Source: Candidatus Haliotispira prima (GTDB lineage Bacteria > Spirochaetota > Spirochaetia > SP-2023). From it: DNA of 64,000 bases. Of the stretch, positions 56,276 through 64,000 are shown in pieces (position 1 is the first letter of the stretch; every line of letters starts with the position of its first letter). The translations under genes were made by a program, and so were the position numbers. The notes under the pieces are model-generated. The model searched no databases and had not been told where the DNA came from. It worked only from the letters and a program-made list of their open reading frames with translations. The DNA lies in NCBI GenBank assembly GCA_029867005.1, contig CP123443.1, positions 1,488,001-1,552,000 on the forward strand, read 5' to 3'.

Positions 56276-56756
56276 GGTTGTCATTCCGGGTAGCTTCGAC
56301 CCGCCAACAAACGGACATTTACACTTGATTGAACGGGCTTCCAATCTCTTCCCGGAAGTGTGCGTCCTGATCTCCGTCAATGGCAGTAAAGAAAGCCTGT
56401 TCAGCCAGGAAGAACGGGCGGATTTGCTGCGCTCTATCACCAAAGTCTTCGGCAATGTGACCGTAGATGTCTGGGATGGTCTGGTCGGTGTATATGCGAA
56501 AGAGAAGGGGCACCATGCGTTGCTTCGCGGCCTGCGCAGCGAGGCCGACTTTGCTTACGAACTGGACATTGCCAATATTAACCACAGTCTGAGCCATTCT
56601 CTGGAAACGCTGTTTCTGCCCACTCGTCAGGACAAAAGTGTGATACGCTCTTCATACGTCAAAGAGCTTTGGTCCATGGGCACTGTGGTTGATGAATTTG
56701 TCCCGGAAATTGTTGCCCGGCGGCTGCGGGACAAATTGACTACACGGCAAAAGTGA
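56268..56756 (+). CDS. coaD: Phosphopantetheine adenylyltransferase
   Basis: Transfers AMP from ATP to 4'-phosphopantetheine, the penultimate step of coenzyme A synthesis. The 162 residues are the usual length. Nucleotidyltransferase motifs: GSFDPPTNGHL with His17, LLRGLRSEADFAYE, and IRSSYVKEL near the C-terminus. It starts inside the end of the TPR gene and is followed by ruvB after 94 bases. Confidence 0.96.
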   Translation: MTRVVIPGSFDPPTNGHLHLIERASNLFPEVCVLISVNGSKESLFSQEERADLLRSITKVFGNVTVDVWDGLVGVYAKEKGHHALLRGLRSEADFAYELDIANINHSLSHSLETLFLPTRQDKSVIRSSYVKELWSMGTVVDEFVPEIVARRLRDKLTTRQK

Positions 56757-56850
56757 GTTCCGGGCAACAACAGATTCAAAAGCAGATCACCGGGCCGAAC
56801 ACCTCCCCGTCACTCTCCGGATTGGATCCGGAGGTACTTAGAAAGAATAC

Positions 56851-57849
56851 ATGAGCTTCGATTCCAGCCTCCTGCAAAATCAATTTCAAGATGATGATTT
56901 TCCGGAAGAAAGCCTGCGGCCCAAATGTCTGCTCGATTTCCGGGGTCAGAGCCTGGCAAAGGAAAACCTCTCTGTATACATACGGGCCGCACTGGAAAGA
57001 AAAGAAGCTTTAGACCATGTGTTTATCAGCGGACCGCCGGGCTTGGGAAAGACGACTCTGGCCGGCATCATTGCCAACGAAATGGGGGCCGAATTCCGGG
57101 CTACCGGAGCTCCCGCTCTTGAAAAGGCCAAGGACCTGGCCGGTTTATTGACCAGCCTCTCTCCCAACAGCGTTTTTTTCATTGACGAGATCCACCGCCT
57201 GCGCCCGACGATTGAAGAGATGTTATACATCGCAATGGAGGATGGCGAGCTGGACTGGATCATCGGTGAAGGCCCGGCGGCACGCGCGGTGCGGGTACCC
57301 CTGCCCCCCTTTACCTTGGTTGGTGCGACCACCCGGCCCGGGGCCGTCAGCAGCCCCCTAATCACCCGGTTCGGCATCCAACAACGCTTAAATTACTACA
57401 GCATTACAGAACTCGAAGAAGTCATTATCCACAGTGCCAAGCTATTGCCTTCCGACATCCGGGCTGATGCGGCAACTCTGCTGGCTCAATGCTCGCGCGG
57501 GACACCGCGCGTGGCAATCCGTTTACTGCGCCGAATGAGGGACTATGCCCAAGAAGCCCGCAGCCCAATCATTACTCGCAAAGTTATCGAACACTCGCTG
57601 GTCCGTCTCGAAATTGACCGATTGGGCTTGGTGCGACTCGATCGCGAAATATTACATACCATCATTCACAAATTTGGCGGCGGCCCTGTCGGAGTTGAGA
57701 CACTGGCCATTGCCGTGGGCGAAAGTCGCGGCACATTGGAAGATTTCTACGAACCGTATTTGATCCAGTGCGGGCTCCTACAACGCTCTTCGCGCGGGAG
57801 GATCGCCACCGGTTTGGCCCACAGCCATCTGGAAGAAAACTCTGTTTGA
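56851..57849 (+). CDS. ruvB: Holliday junction DNA helicase RuvB
   Basis: AAA+ motor that, with RuvA, drives branch migration of Holliday junctions. Walker [11 protein letters not shown] at 61-70, Walker B with DEIH at 112-115, sensor-1 GATTRPG, an arginine-finger region [11 protein letters not shown], and a C-terminal winged helix with [10 protein letters not shown] and the EPYLIQ segment are all present. The 332 residues match the family. ruvA is not in the window. A terminator follows at 57894. Confidence 0.97.
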   Translation: MSFDSSLLQNQFQDDDFPEESLRPKCLLDFRGQSLAKENLSVYIRAALERKEALDHVFISGPPGLGKTTLAGIIANEMGAEFRATGAPALEKAKDLAGLLTSLSPNSVFFIDEIHRLRPTIEEMLYIAMEDGELDWIIGEGPAARAVRVPLPPFTLVGATTRPGAVSSPLITRFGIQQRLNYYSITELEEVIIHSAKLLPSDIRADAATLLAQCSRGTPRVAIRLLRRMRDYAQEARSPIITRKVIEHSLVRLEIDRLGLVRLDREILHTIIHKFGGGPVGVETLAIAVGESRGTLEDFYEPYLIQCGLLQRSSRGRIATGLAHSHLEENSV

Positions 57850-57893
57850 CAGAGGCTCCTCCCTATAGAAACCAAAAGAAGGAAGCAAAAAGA

Positions 57894-57952
57894 AAAAACA
57901 GAAAGACAAAAAGCCCGGCATCACACAGGTACTTTTCGTCTTTCTGTTTTCT
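57894..57952. terminator. Bidirectional terminator between ruvB and tRNA-Cys
   Basis: Perfect 11-bp arms AACAGAAAGAC (57897-57907) and GTCTTTCTGTT (57938-57948) extend inward through AAAAG/CTTTT. T-rich tracts follow on both strands, longest on the minus strand. It can end both the plus-strand ruvB transcript and the minus-strand tRNA transcript. Confidence 0.7.
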
Positions 57953-57968
57953 ATCGGGCCCAAACACA

Positions 57969-58041
57969 AGATGCCGATCAGATTCGAACTGATGAATAGC
58001 GGATTTGCAGTCCACCGCCTTAACCACTTGGCCACGGCATC
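57969..58041 (-). tRNA. tRNA-Cys (GCA)
   Basis: A 73-nt cloverleaf on the minus strand. Acceptor arms are GATGCCG/CGGCATC. The D-arm region is CCAAGTGGTTAAGG. The anticodon stem is GTGGA/TCCGC with loop CTGCAAA, giving anticodon GCA. The T-arm is ATCAG-TTCGAAT-CTGAT, and the discriminator base is U. CCA is not encoded. Confidence 0.96.
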
Positions 58042-58058
58042 ACTGTAACTCAGCAACT

Positions 58059-58086
58059 AGAATATAGCCGCTTTAGCAGTTGTCAA
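58059..58086 (-). promoter_or_regulatory. Sigma-70 promoter of tRNA-Cys
   Basis: On the minus strand, TTGACA (58086-58081) and TATTCT (58064-58059) are 16 bases apart. The tRNA begins 17 bases after the -10 box. Confidence 0.85.
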
Positions 58087-58241
58087 CAGATTGTACCGGA
58101 ATTAAAGAAGCCTGTCCAGAATCTATTCTCTTTCACGGCTCTTTTCTGCCACTCCTTCTTTGTTTGGAGAGTCCCTCCAAGTTGGAAAACCCATAAAAAT
58201 AAAAAGTATCTTGCCCGCACAGAGTATTTTATCACTCCCGT

Positions 58242-60248
58242 CTATCTGCGCCGGGAACGGACGGTCACAATCTTCGATGACATTCGCCCCAAGATGCTTT
58301 GGCACTCCAATTCCAGTTGGTCGCGGAGCAGCAGGGTAAATTCCGAGAGATACTGCGACCACAATTCCAAGATACCCGACGGAGTCAAAGGTGCATAATT
58401 AAGATTATTATAATCCTTCATATACTGAAATTGGGGAATAAACGAACCAAACTTACGTTCATACAACTCATCCTGAATTGCATTTTCGATTGCGGGAAGA
58501 CCATTCAGTCCGAAGTCCCGCAAATCATTGATCACCTGCTCAATCAGAAACCGGATTTCACGATCAATATTCATTATGGTCGTTCCGTATTCATCCCGGG
58601 CACCTTCCGACCGATGTTCAATACGCATAAGTATTTCTTTAATTTCAGTATCTACACGGTGTTCCGGCCGCAAACCCTGCTCAATAATATCCAACTTTAT
58701 TTTGTGATTTTCCAGTCCGACAAGGAACTCGACAATTTTATTGTAGACAAAATTGTCGGATTTAAAAACACCTTTACTCAATACATGCAGTGGTTTAAAG
58801 ATATTTTCAGCACAGAAATAACGCAGAAAATTCTGGGTATAGGCAAAAGCTTCACAATGGGCAAACAACCCACTTCCATCATCACGACCGTTTTTCTGCG
58901 GGATCAAATCACTGCGATTATTATTATAGTAGTTCGATTTCCCAAACTGCGAGTTAGATAAATACTTTCCAAAATAGTATTTTGTCCGACTTTCGCGCAG
59001 CTCGTTAGCCAATTTCTCAATATTCTCCCGCACAGACTCCTGATAAACCTTTTCCAGCTGCCGGGGAAGGTTTCCCAGTACTTCATTGCTGATTTCACGA
59101 ACCGGAGAAATGTCCAAATAGGGGTTTTCCGCCGTAAAAAGCAGCAAATAGTCCAGGGGAATCCTTTTAATAAATGTATTCCAAGTTGTTTGCAAATCTA
59201 CAAATGATTCGAGAAAATGCACTGCCGTCTTTTTTAACGTTGACGAGGTATCTCTTCTCCTCACAATACTAAAATAACTGCTAATAATCTCCCGAAATTG
59301 AGACTTGTCAATTTCAATCGGACCAATTTCCTGTGTCAATTGGTACAAGATGTTGACAGATTCGTAAGCATCCTGCGGTAAAATATTGGAATAGATACTA
59401 TTACCATGATTCATTTCCGTGCGAAATGTATGAAAAAAGTTGGAAAACGGAAAGTAGCAAATCTTCTGGAATTGGTACAGTGCCTTCAATATCTGAACAG
59501 AATATTTATGCAGAGAGAGGGGCAGATCCTCACTTCTTTTACTGACATCCTCCATCAGATTGCTGATCTTATCCCTGGTTACTGCGTCTCCCATAAAAAT
59601 AGATCTTCGGAAATCTTTTTGACTGATAAAATTCTCGGCATCGGTACGGATAGACTTCCCGGAATTACTTTTGTAACCGGAGAAGACCAGCTTGGCCATA
59701 ATGTCCTGCATAAACTTCAAATTGCGGTCAACTTGGTTGATAATAGGGAGGATTTCCAAACTGAGTTTGAACACGGCATTAAATCGTTCCGGCAAATAGG
59801 AACTGACTAAATAGATTTTGTTTTCGTGGTCATAGGTAATCAATTCATTATTTCGCCGGATAATCTCCTGGCGGACTTCATAGAGCTGCGCCTGTTGGAA
59901 CAGAACTTCTACCGGCTTACGGGTAAACAAACTCAGAAAGTAATACCAAAGTCTTTGTACCAATGTCAATTTGTGGAAATCGGAAACTAACGTTGTGTCT
60001 TTTTCCGAATGCTCTTCAACCCCTGCCGCTTCACCGTTTGCCTCTGCGAGCTCTTCGGCAATAAATTCCGGGTCTTCTGTGGCCGAATCCGCAGCCGGCT
60101 CACCGGTCTCACCATCGGCGAGCCGCTTGCTCCGAAGGCCTGTCTGTTCTTGTTTCTCTGCGCCTTCAGAACTGACAGCTTCGGTGAACTTGGTGTACAG
60201 TTCTTCTCTTTCCGGTAAGTCAATGTTCTGTGCTGGATTGTCTGCCAT
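58242..60248 (-). CDS. Conserved spirochaete-type protein (DUF5312-like)
   Basis: A 668-residue cytoplasmic-looking protein without signal peptide. The first 95 residues are acidic and disordered (Glu/Ala-rich). The remainder is a largely helical domain starting at KLTLVQRLWYYFLSLF, with many conserved-looking aromatic segments (YLVSSYLPERF, DYNNLNYAPLTP) and a basic end, VRSRRR. It resembles a large protein family of unknown function that I associate with Treponema and relatives (DUF5312); I give that from memory and it needs a profile search. No catalytic motif is seen. Confidence 0.6.
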   Translation of the reverse strand: MADNPAQNIDLPEREELYTKFTEAVSSEGAEKQEQTGLRSKRLADGETGEPAADSATEDPEFIAEELAEANGEAAGVEEHSEKDTTLVSDFHKLTLVQRLWYYFLSLFTRKPVEVLFQQAQLYEVRQEIIRRNNELITYDHENKIYLVSSYLPERFNAVFKLSLEILPIINQVDRNLKFMQDIMAKLVFSGYKSNSGKSIRTDAENFISQKDFRRSIFMGDAVTRDKISNLMEDVSKRSEDLPLSLHKYSVQILKALYQFQKICYFPFSNFFHTFRTEMNHGNSIYSNILPQDAYESVNILYQLTQEIGPIEIDKSQFREIISSYFSIVRRRDTSSTLKKTAVHFLESFVDLQTTWNTFIKRIPLDYLLLFTAENPYLDISPVREISNEVLGNLPRQLEKVYQESVRENIEKLANELRESRTKYYFGKYLSNSQFGKSNYYNNNRSDLIPQKNGRDDGSGLFAHCEAFAYTQNFLRYFCAENIFKPLHVLSKGVFKSDNFVYNKIVEFLVGLENHKIKLDIIEQGLRPEHRVDTEIKEILMRIEHRSEGARDEYGTTIMNIDREIRFLIEQVINDLRDFGLNGLPAIENAIQDELYERKFGSFIPQFQYMKDYNNLNYAPLTPSGILELWSQYLSEFTLLLRDQLELECQSILGRMSSKIVTVRSRRR

Positions 60249-60783
60249 TAGAGGAGCCTCTCGTAAATATCAGGTAAGAATTGCCGGCCTGAGGTCTTTT
60301 CCCCGCAGGGAAAAGCCGGATTTTGTGCAGATTTTAAGCAAGACTTTGCCACAAGCAATATCGACATGATACGACACCGGCATTAACAGGTCTCCCGCAA
60401 AAACAGCCCGGAAGAGACAGGAAAAACCATCCATCAAAGAAAGACGGACGGACGGATCTGCCTTCAGCACTCGATGTATCAATATATCAAATGTACCAAT
60501 GTAAATCGACACTCCCGTTCCACTACGAATCCGCTGCGAAGCGGAACATCTTGCACTCGGTTGCTTCATCCTACCGTTTTATCGGCGTGTGCGGAAAGAC
60601 TCCGAAGGCAAAAACGGTTTGCCCGGCAAAGTCTCCTTTCTGCCCTTTCCCGTTTTGAGTCCTTCACTTTTTTGCGCCTTTCCCGCACCCTTGCTCGCAC
60701 TTTTCTCCAACCTCGGCATCGTTCATTTTGCGCCTTTCGCCCAAGGATTATATACAAAAGGTTCTATTACAAAAGACCGTGGC
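60249..60783. other. Intergenic region between pyk and the DUF5312-like gene
   Basis: 535 bases. A minus-strand frame of 99 codons (60270-60569) lies in it, co-directional with both neighbours, but it lacks a properly spaced ribosome site and a recognisable pattern. A second minus frame (60566-60757) is only a run of Arg/Lys codons. No terminator is evident after pyk. Confidence 0.4.
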
Positions 60784-62217
60784 CTAAGGTATCGTCAATA
60801 TCCGCATCTCATTGGTCGCTCCGGCAATGCCGAGCGGCAAGCCGGCCGACAGGATCAGATGATCGCCCGACTCCAGCCCCAAGTACTCTTTGGAAACCTT
60901 CTGGCACTTTTCCACCAGAGTATGATAGTCTTGCACAAAATGGTGTAGCACGACGTAAACGCCATAGTGCAATGCCAGAGTGGTGGCCACTTTCGCATCT
61001 TCCGTGATGACAATAATCGGCGGATGCGGCCGGAACTTGGAGACCAAACGCGGCGTGATGCCGCTCTTTGACGGTGTGACAATAGCCTTGGCACCCAAAT
61101 GCTGAGATACATGACAAACCGCGCTGGCAATCGTATACGGCAAAAGGTTCTCGTGGTCTTTATAGCTCAAGGCATTATCCAAAAACTTGGGATAATCGAC
61201 TTCGGCCTCAATTCGCTCGCAAATGCTCGTCATAATCCGAACACTTTCTACCGGATACATGCCCGCTGCGGTTTCACCGCTGAGCATTACCGCATCACTG
61301 CCGTCCAGTACGGCATTGGCCACATCACTGACTTCTGCGCGTGTGGGCCTGGGGTTCTGCTGCATACTTTCCAGCATCTGCGTTGCCGTGATCGAAACTT
61401 TACCCTGGGCCTGACACGCCTTAATAATGTGTTTCTGAATCACCGGAACATCGTGGACTTCTACTTCGACTCCCAAATCACCGCGCGCAACCATCACGCC
61501 GTCACAGGCATCCAAAATATCCAAAATATTTTTCACAGCCCGGACTGTTTCGATCTTGGCAATGATCTTGATCCGACCCAACTTGCCCTTGCGCTCCAGG
61601 ATTGCTTCGATTTCCCGGACATCGTCTGCCGTCTGGACAAACGAAGCCGCAATAAAATCGACATTGTGGTCGCAACCAAATTCAATATCACTGCGATCTT
61701 TCTCGGAAATAAACTCCAATTGGATATCAGCCCCGGGAATGTTGACCCCCCGCTTATCTTTGATCCGGTGCCCGTTGACGGCCTGACAAATCAGCTCTTC
61801 CGTTTCTTTATCTTTGTCGATGACATCAAATTCCAAATATCCGTCATCAATTAAAATCTTTTGACCAACTTTAATATCCGAAAAGATATTTTGATAAGTG
61901 ACAGAAATTTTTTCTCTATTGCCCAACACTTCTTTGCCGGTAATACGCACGATATCACCGTGCTCGAAAGTAATAGTTCCGCCCTCAAAATTATGGGTCC
62001 GAATTTCCGGGCCCTTTGTGTCTAACAGAATGCCAACATTCTTTTGGGTAATCTCATTGACTTCGCGAATCAATCCAATATTGCGAAGGTGCGTCGGATG
62101 GTCGGCATGAGAAAAATTCAGGCGAGCCACATTCATGCCGCACTCGACCATCTTCAGCAGGGTATCTTTGTTGTTGGACGATGGGCCCAAGGTGCAAACT
62201 GTTTTGGTTTTTTTCAT
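60784..62217 (-). CDS. pyk: Pyruvate kinase
   Basis: Converts phosphoenolpyruvate and ADP to pyruvate and ATP, the last step of glycolysis. Signatures: CTLGPSS near the N-terminus, MNVARLNFSH, LLDTKGPEIRT, the active-site block IKIIAKIE with its catalytic lysine, MVARGDLGVE, and ATQMLESM. The 477 residues include the A, B and C domains; there is no extra PEP-utilising domain at the C-terminus. The ATG at 62217 has a GGAG ribosome site. Confidence 0.97.
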   Translation of the reverse strand: MKKTKTVCTLGPSSNNKDTLLKMVECGMNVARLNFSHADHPTHLRNIGLIREVNEITQKNVGILLDTKGPEIRTHNFEGGTITFEHGDIVRITGKEVLGNREKISVTYQNIFSDIKVGQKILIDDGYLEFDVIDKDKETEELICQAVNGHRIKDKRGVNIPGADIQLEFISEKDRSDIEFGCDHNVDFIAASFVQTADDVREIEAILERKGKLGRIKIIAKIETVRAVKNILDILDACDGVMVARGDLGVEVEVHDVPVIQKHIIKACQAQGKVSITATQMLESMQQNPRPTRAEVSDVANAVLDGSDAVMLSGETAAGMYPVESVRIMTSICERIEAEVDYPKFLDNALSYKDHENLLPYTIASAVCHVSQHLGAKAIVTPSKSGITPRLVSKFRPHPPIIVITEDAKVATTLALHYGVYVVLHHFVQDYHTLVEKCQKVSKEYLGLESGDHLILSAGLPLGIAGATNEMRILTIP

Positions 62218-62466
62218 TCACATCTCCGTTACATACGCCTTTACTCTCCACCCTCCCCAAAACAAGAGGTCAATCCATAAGGCGTTATGATATTTAGTGC
62301 GGCAAACACTAAAGCATTTTTCTATTATTGGCAATGCCCACAGTACATCATTGTTCCATTTCCGGATATGTCTGTACGTGCTGTTGTAAAACAATATACC
62401 CGGCACACGACAACAGGCCCAAGCACTTGGTTCTGTGGCTCTGTCTGCACAGGCTCCAATCCGGGC

Positions 62467-64000
62467 CTACTCTTCCGGGAAGTCCGGACGGGGCAGCAAT
62501 TCCCACAGCAGGTAAAATGAGCCGCAGACCACCAATAAGTGCGGCTCATTTCGCAACAGCGTCTGCAAAGCTAATTTTGGTTCTTCCACACTCGGCAAGA
62601 GACGTGCAGAGCCATAAGACTCATCGGGCCCATCGGACCCATCGGGCCCATCGGACCCATCGGGCCCATCGGACCCATTGGACCCATGGCCCCCCCCATC
62701 GGACCTATCGGCAGGCAAAGCCTGCCTGAAGGCGATTTCCAAGGCTCCTACATCATTTTCTTTAAATACCCCGGCCCGGGTCAGCAGAATTTCATCAAAG
62801 GAAGGGGCCAGTGTACGGGCCATCTCGTCAAAATTTTTGCCCTGTAGTGCGCCAAACAACAGGCTGACCTTCCATTTCTCACGCGGCAGACCACTGTCAG
62901 CCAAATAATTTTCCATATCCTGCCGCAGGCGCAGGCAAGATGCCGGAGTGTGAGCCCCGTCAAACAAAACCAGGCATTGCGGAGTCTCCAACCGGTAGAC
63001 GGAAAAACGTCCCATTGCCCGGCTGCGTTGTACCCCCTGCAATACATGATCCCAAGCGTACGGCCTGCCACTCCCCGGCACCGCCGCAAAATGCCCGCGT
63101 TGCTCCAATACCAGCAGTACCAATAAAGCCAAACTCATGTTTTCCGCCTGTGTCGAACTACAGGCGTGAAGCCGCAACTCACCAGTTTTGGACAGCGGAG
63201 GCACCGGCAAAGCAGAACTTTTTTCCTGCCATGGTGCCGATTTTCCTTCTCCGGGGTCATGGCCGGAATCAGTATCAAGATCAAAACCGGGCAATGCAAA
63301 CTGGCACAGATAGTGCTTGGGGCGCAAAAAAGTCTGCAATAGCAAATCCGCCCGGCTTTGACCCGAGTCCTGTCTGTGTTCCTGTCCGTCTGCCTGTCCG
63401 TGTTCCTTCATATGTGGCAGCTCCGGTTCTGAGTCCCGACAGACCTCCCTATGGAGCTCCCTATGGACCTCTCGGGGCAGCTCCCGGAACTGCTTCAGGC
63501 AATGTTCCTGTAAATATAGCGGGCTGCCGTGCTGCGCACTGTGCTCTCGCAAGACCGCTTCTACTTCCGGATGCTGGCGGGCCGAGACACAGGGCCGCCC
63601 GTCCTTGATAATACCCGCTTTTTCTGCGGCGATGAGCTCCAGCCGGTCACCCAGTATGTCCGTGTGCTCCAACTCTATCGGCGTGATGACAGAGAGTTCA
63701 GAAAGCACTGCGTTAGTCGGGCACAACCGCCCTCCAATGCCGGTTTCCAACACTACCCAGTCACAACCCAGAGCGGCAAAACTGCGGTAAGAGAGGAGTG
63801 TCAACACGGCAAAAAAATTGGGCCGGCACCGAAGCTTGTCTTCGGCTTCACTTCCCTCGTCTCCTCCGCTTCTCTCTGTGTTCTCCCGGTCCTCATGATT
63901 CCCGGGTTTCCCATCACTCCAACGGAAATGCGAAAAGTCCCGGCGCAATCGGTCCCCCTGCTCCAGCAGGGTCTCTGTAATATCAAGGTCGTGCAGGTGC
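62467..64000 (-). CDS. folC: Folylpolyglutamate/dihydrofolate synthase, 5' end outside window
   Basis: Mur-ligase-family enzyme adding glutamate to folates (and to dihydropteroate in bifunctional forms). LETGIGGRLCPTNAV and ITPIELEHTDILGD with AAEKAGIIK are FolC signatures, and DGAHTPASC is the C-domain DGAHN-type motif. The frame stays open to the right edge, and the GKGS ATP loop is missing from the visible part, so the start lies beyond 64000; the TTG at 63948 is not the real start. Two long insertions are present: an Arg/Glu/His-rich one (about 63380-63500) and a Gly/Ser/Asp/Pro repeat near the C-terminus. Confidence 0.93.
   Translation of the reverse strand, partial: HLHDLDITETLLEQGDRLRRDFSHFRWSDGKPGNHEDRENTERSGGDEGSEAEDKLRCRPNFFAVLTLLSYRSFAALGCDWVVLETGIGGRLCPTNAVLSELSVITPIELEHTDILGDRLELIAAEKAGIIKDGRPCVSARQHPEVEAVLREHSAQHGSPLYLQEHCLKQFRELPREVHRELHREVCRDSEPELPHMKEHGQADGQEHRQDSGQSRADLLLQTFLRPKHYLCQFALPGFDLDTDSGHDPGEGKSAPWQEKSSALPVPPLSKTGELRLHACSSTQAENMSLALLVLLVLEQRGHFAAVPGSGRPYAWDHVLQGVQRSRAMGRFSVYRLETPQCLVLFDGAHTPASCLRLRQDMENYLADSGLPREKWKVSLLFGALQGKNFDEMARTLAPSFDEILLTRAGVFKENDVGALEIAFRQALPADRSDGGGHGSNGSDGPDGSDGPDGSDGPDESYGSARLLPSVEEPKLALQTLLRNEPHLLVVCGSFYLLWELLPRPDFPEE
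62622..62684 (-). repeat. 9/18-bp in-frame tandem repeat inside folC
   Basis: Seven 9-bp units alternate CATCGGGCC and CATCGGACC (plus strand), giving an 18-bp period. They encode a collagen-like GPD/GSD loop in FolC. The high identity between units suggests recent slippage. Confidence 0.9.

Noticed and set aside
57911..57925. Second tRNA-like start near tRNA-Cys
   Set aside because: A GTGATGCCG stretch resembles the tRNA 5' end, but there is no cloverleaf; it lies inside the terminator loop.
60270..60569. Minus-strand 99-codon frame between pyk and the DUF5312-like gene
   Set aside because: Co-directional and possible, but without a properly spaced ribosome site or recognisable pattern; left as a note on the gap.

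Overview
The window most likely comes from a host-associated spirochaete close to Treponema. It combines a diderm envelope (signal-peptide beta-barrel proteins, many lipoproteins) with ordinary housekeeping genes: ilvE, recC, aroC, aat, coaD, ruvB, pyk, folC and tRNA-Cys. A 668-residue protein near 59 kb resembles a family I associate with spirochaetes. The assignment rests on gene content read by eye; no search was run.

Layout. 0-8 kb: ilvE, a long recC, an M23-like envelope protein with its terminator, and a membrane protein. 8-23 kb: a surface-glycan region with a three-domain glycosyltransferase (GT2-GT11-GT2), an outer-membrane barrel, a metzincin-like lipoprotein, a CapA-like protein, a GT2-GtrA polyprenyl glycosyltransferase, two large multipass proteins, a GtrB-like enzyme and a methyltransferase. 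The last three genes overlap as one operon. 23-33 kb: an accessory region with viaA/ravA, hicA/hicB, an intact bifunctional restriction-modification gene, a truncated relic of a second copy (17.9 kb), a dispersed intergenic repeat, and a 172-bp tandem array made from the 3' end of the restriction gene.

33-37.5 kb: an AT-rich two-gene island. It encodes a CDP-glycerol-transferase-like protein and a 950-residue fusion of a YidC/Oxa1-like domain to an LtaS-like phosphoglycerol-transferase/sulfatase domain. The island is bracketed by 208-bp direct repeats that are copies of the 3' end of the next chromosomal gene. I regard this as the most interesting locus: both genes point to glycerophosphate decoration of an envelope glycan or lipid, and the YidC-like part lacks the usual groove arginine.

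37.7-45 kb: a one-TM protein of unknown function, aroC, a GT2, and an aat/outer-membrane-protein pair. 45-57.8 kb: a plus-strand run of envelope genes (ClpP-like lipoprotein, SPFH-like protein, two large lipoproteins, an exported protein, an Lnb-like lipoprotein N-acyltransferase candidate, a TPR protein) leading into coaD and ruvB. 57.9-64 kb: a terminator, tRNA-Cys with its promoter, the spirochaete-type protein, pyk, and folC cut by the window edge. Several core genes (recC, aat, folC, the GT2-GtrA gene) carry in-frame 9- or 15-bp tandem repeats in apparent surface loops.
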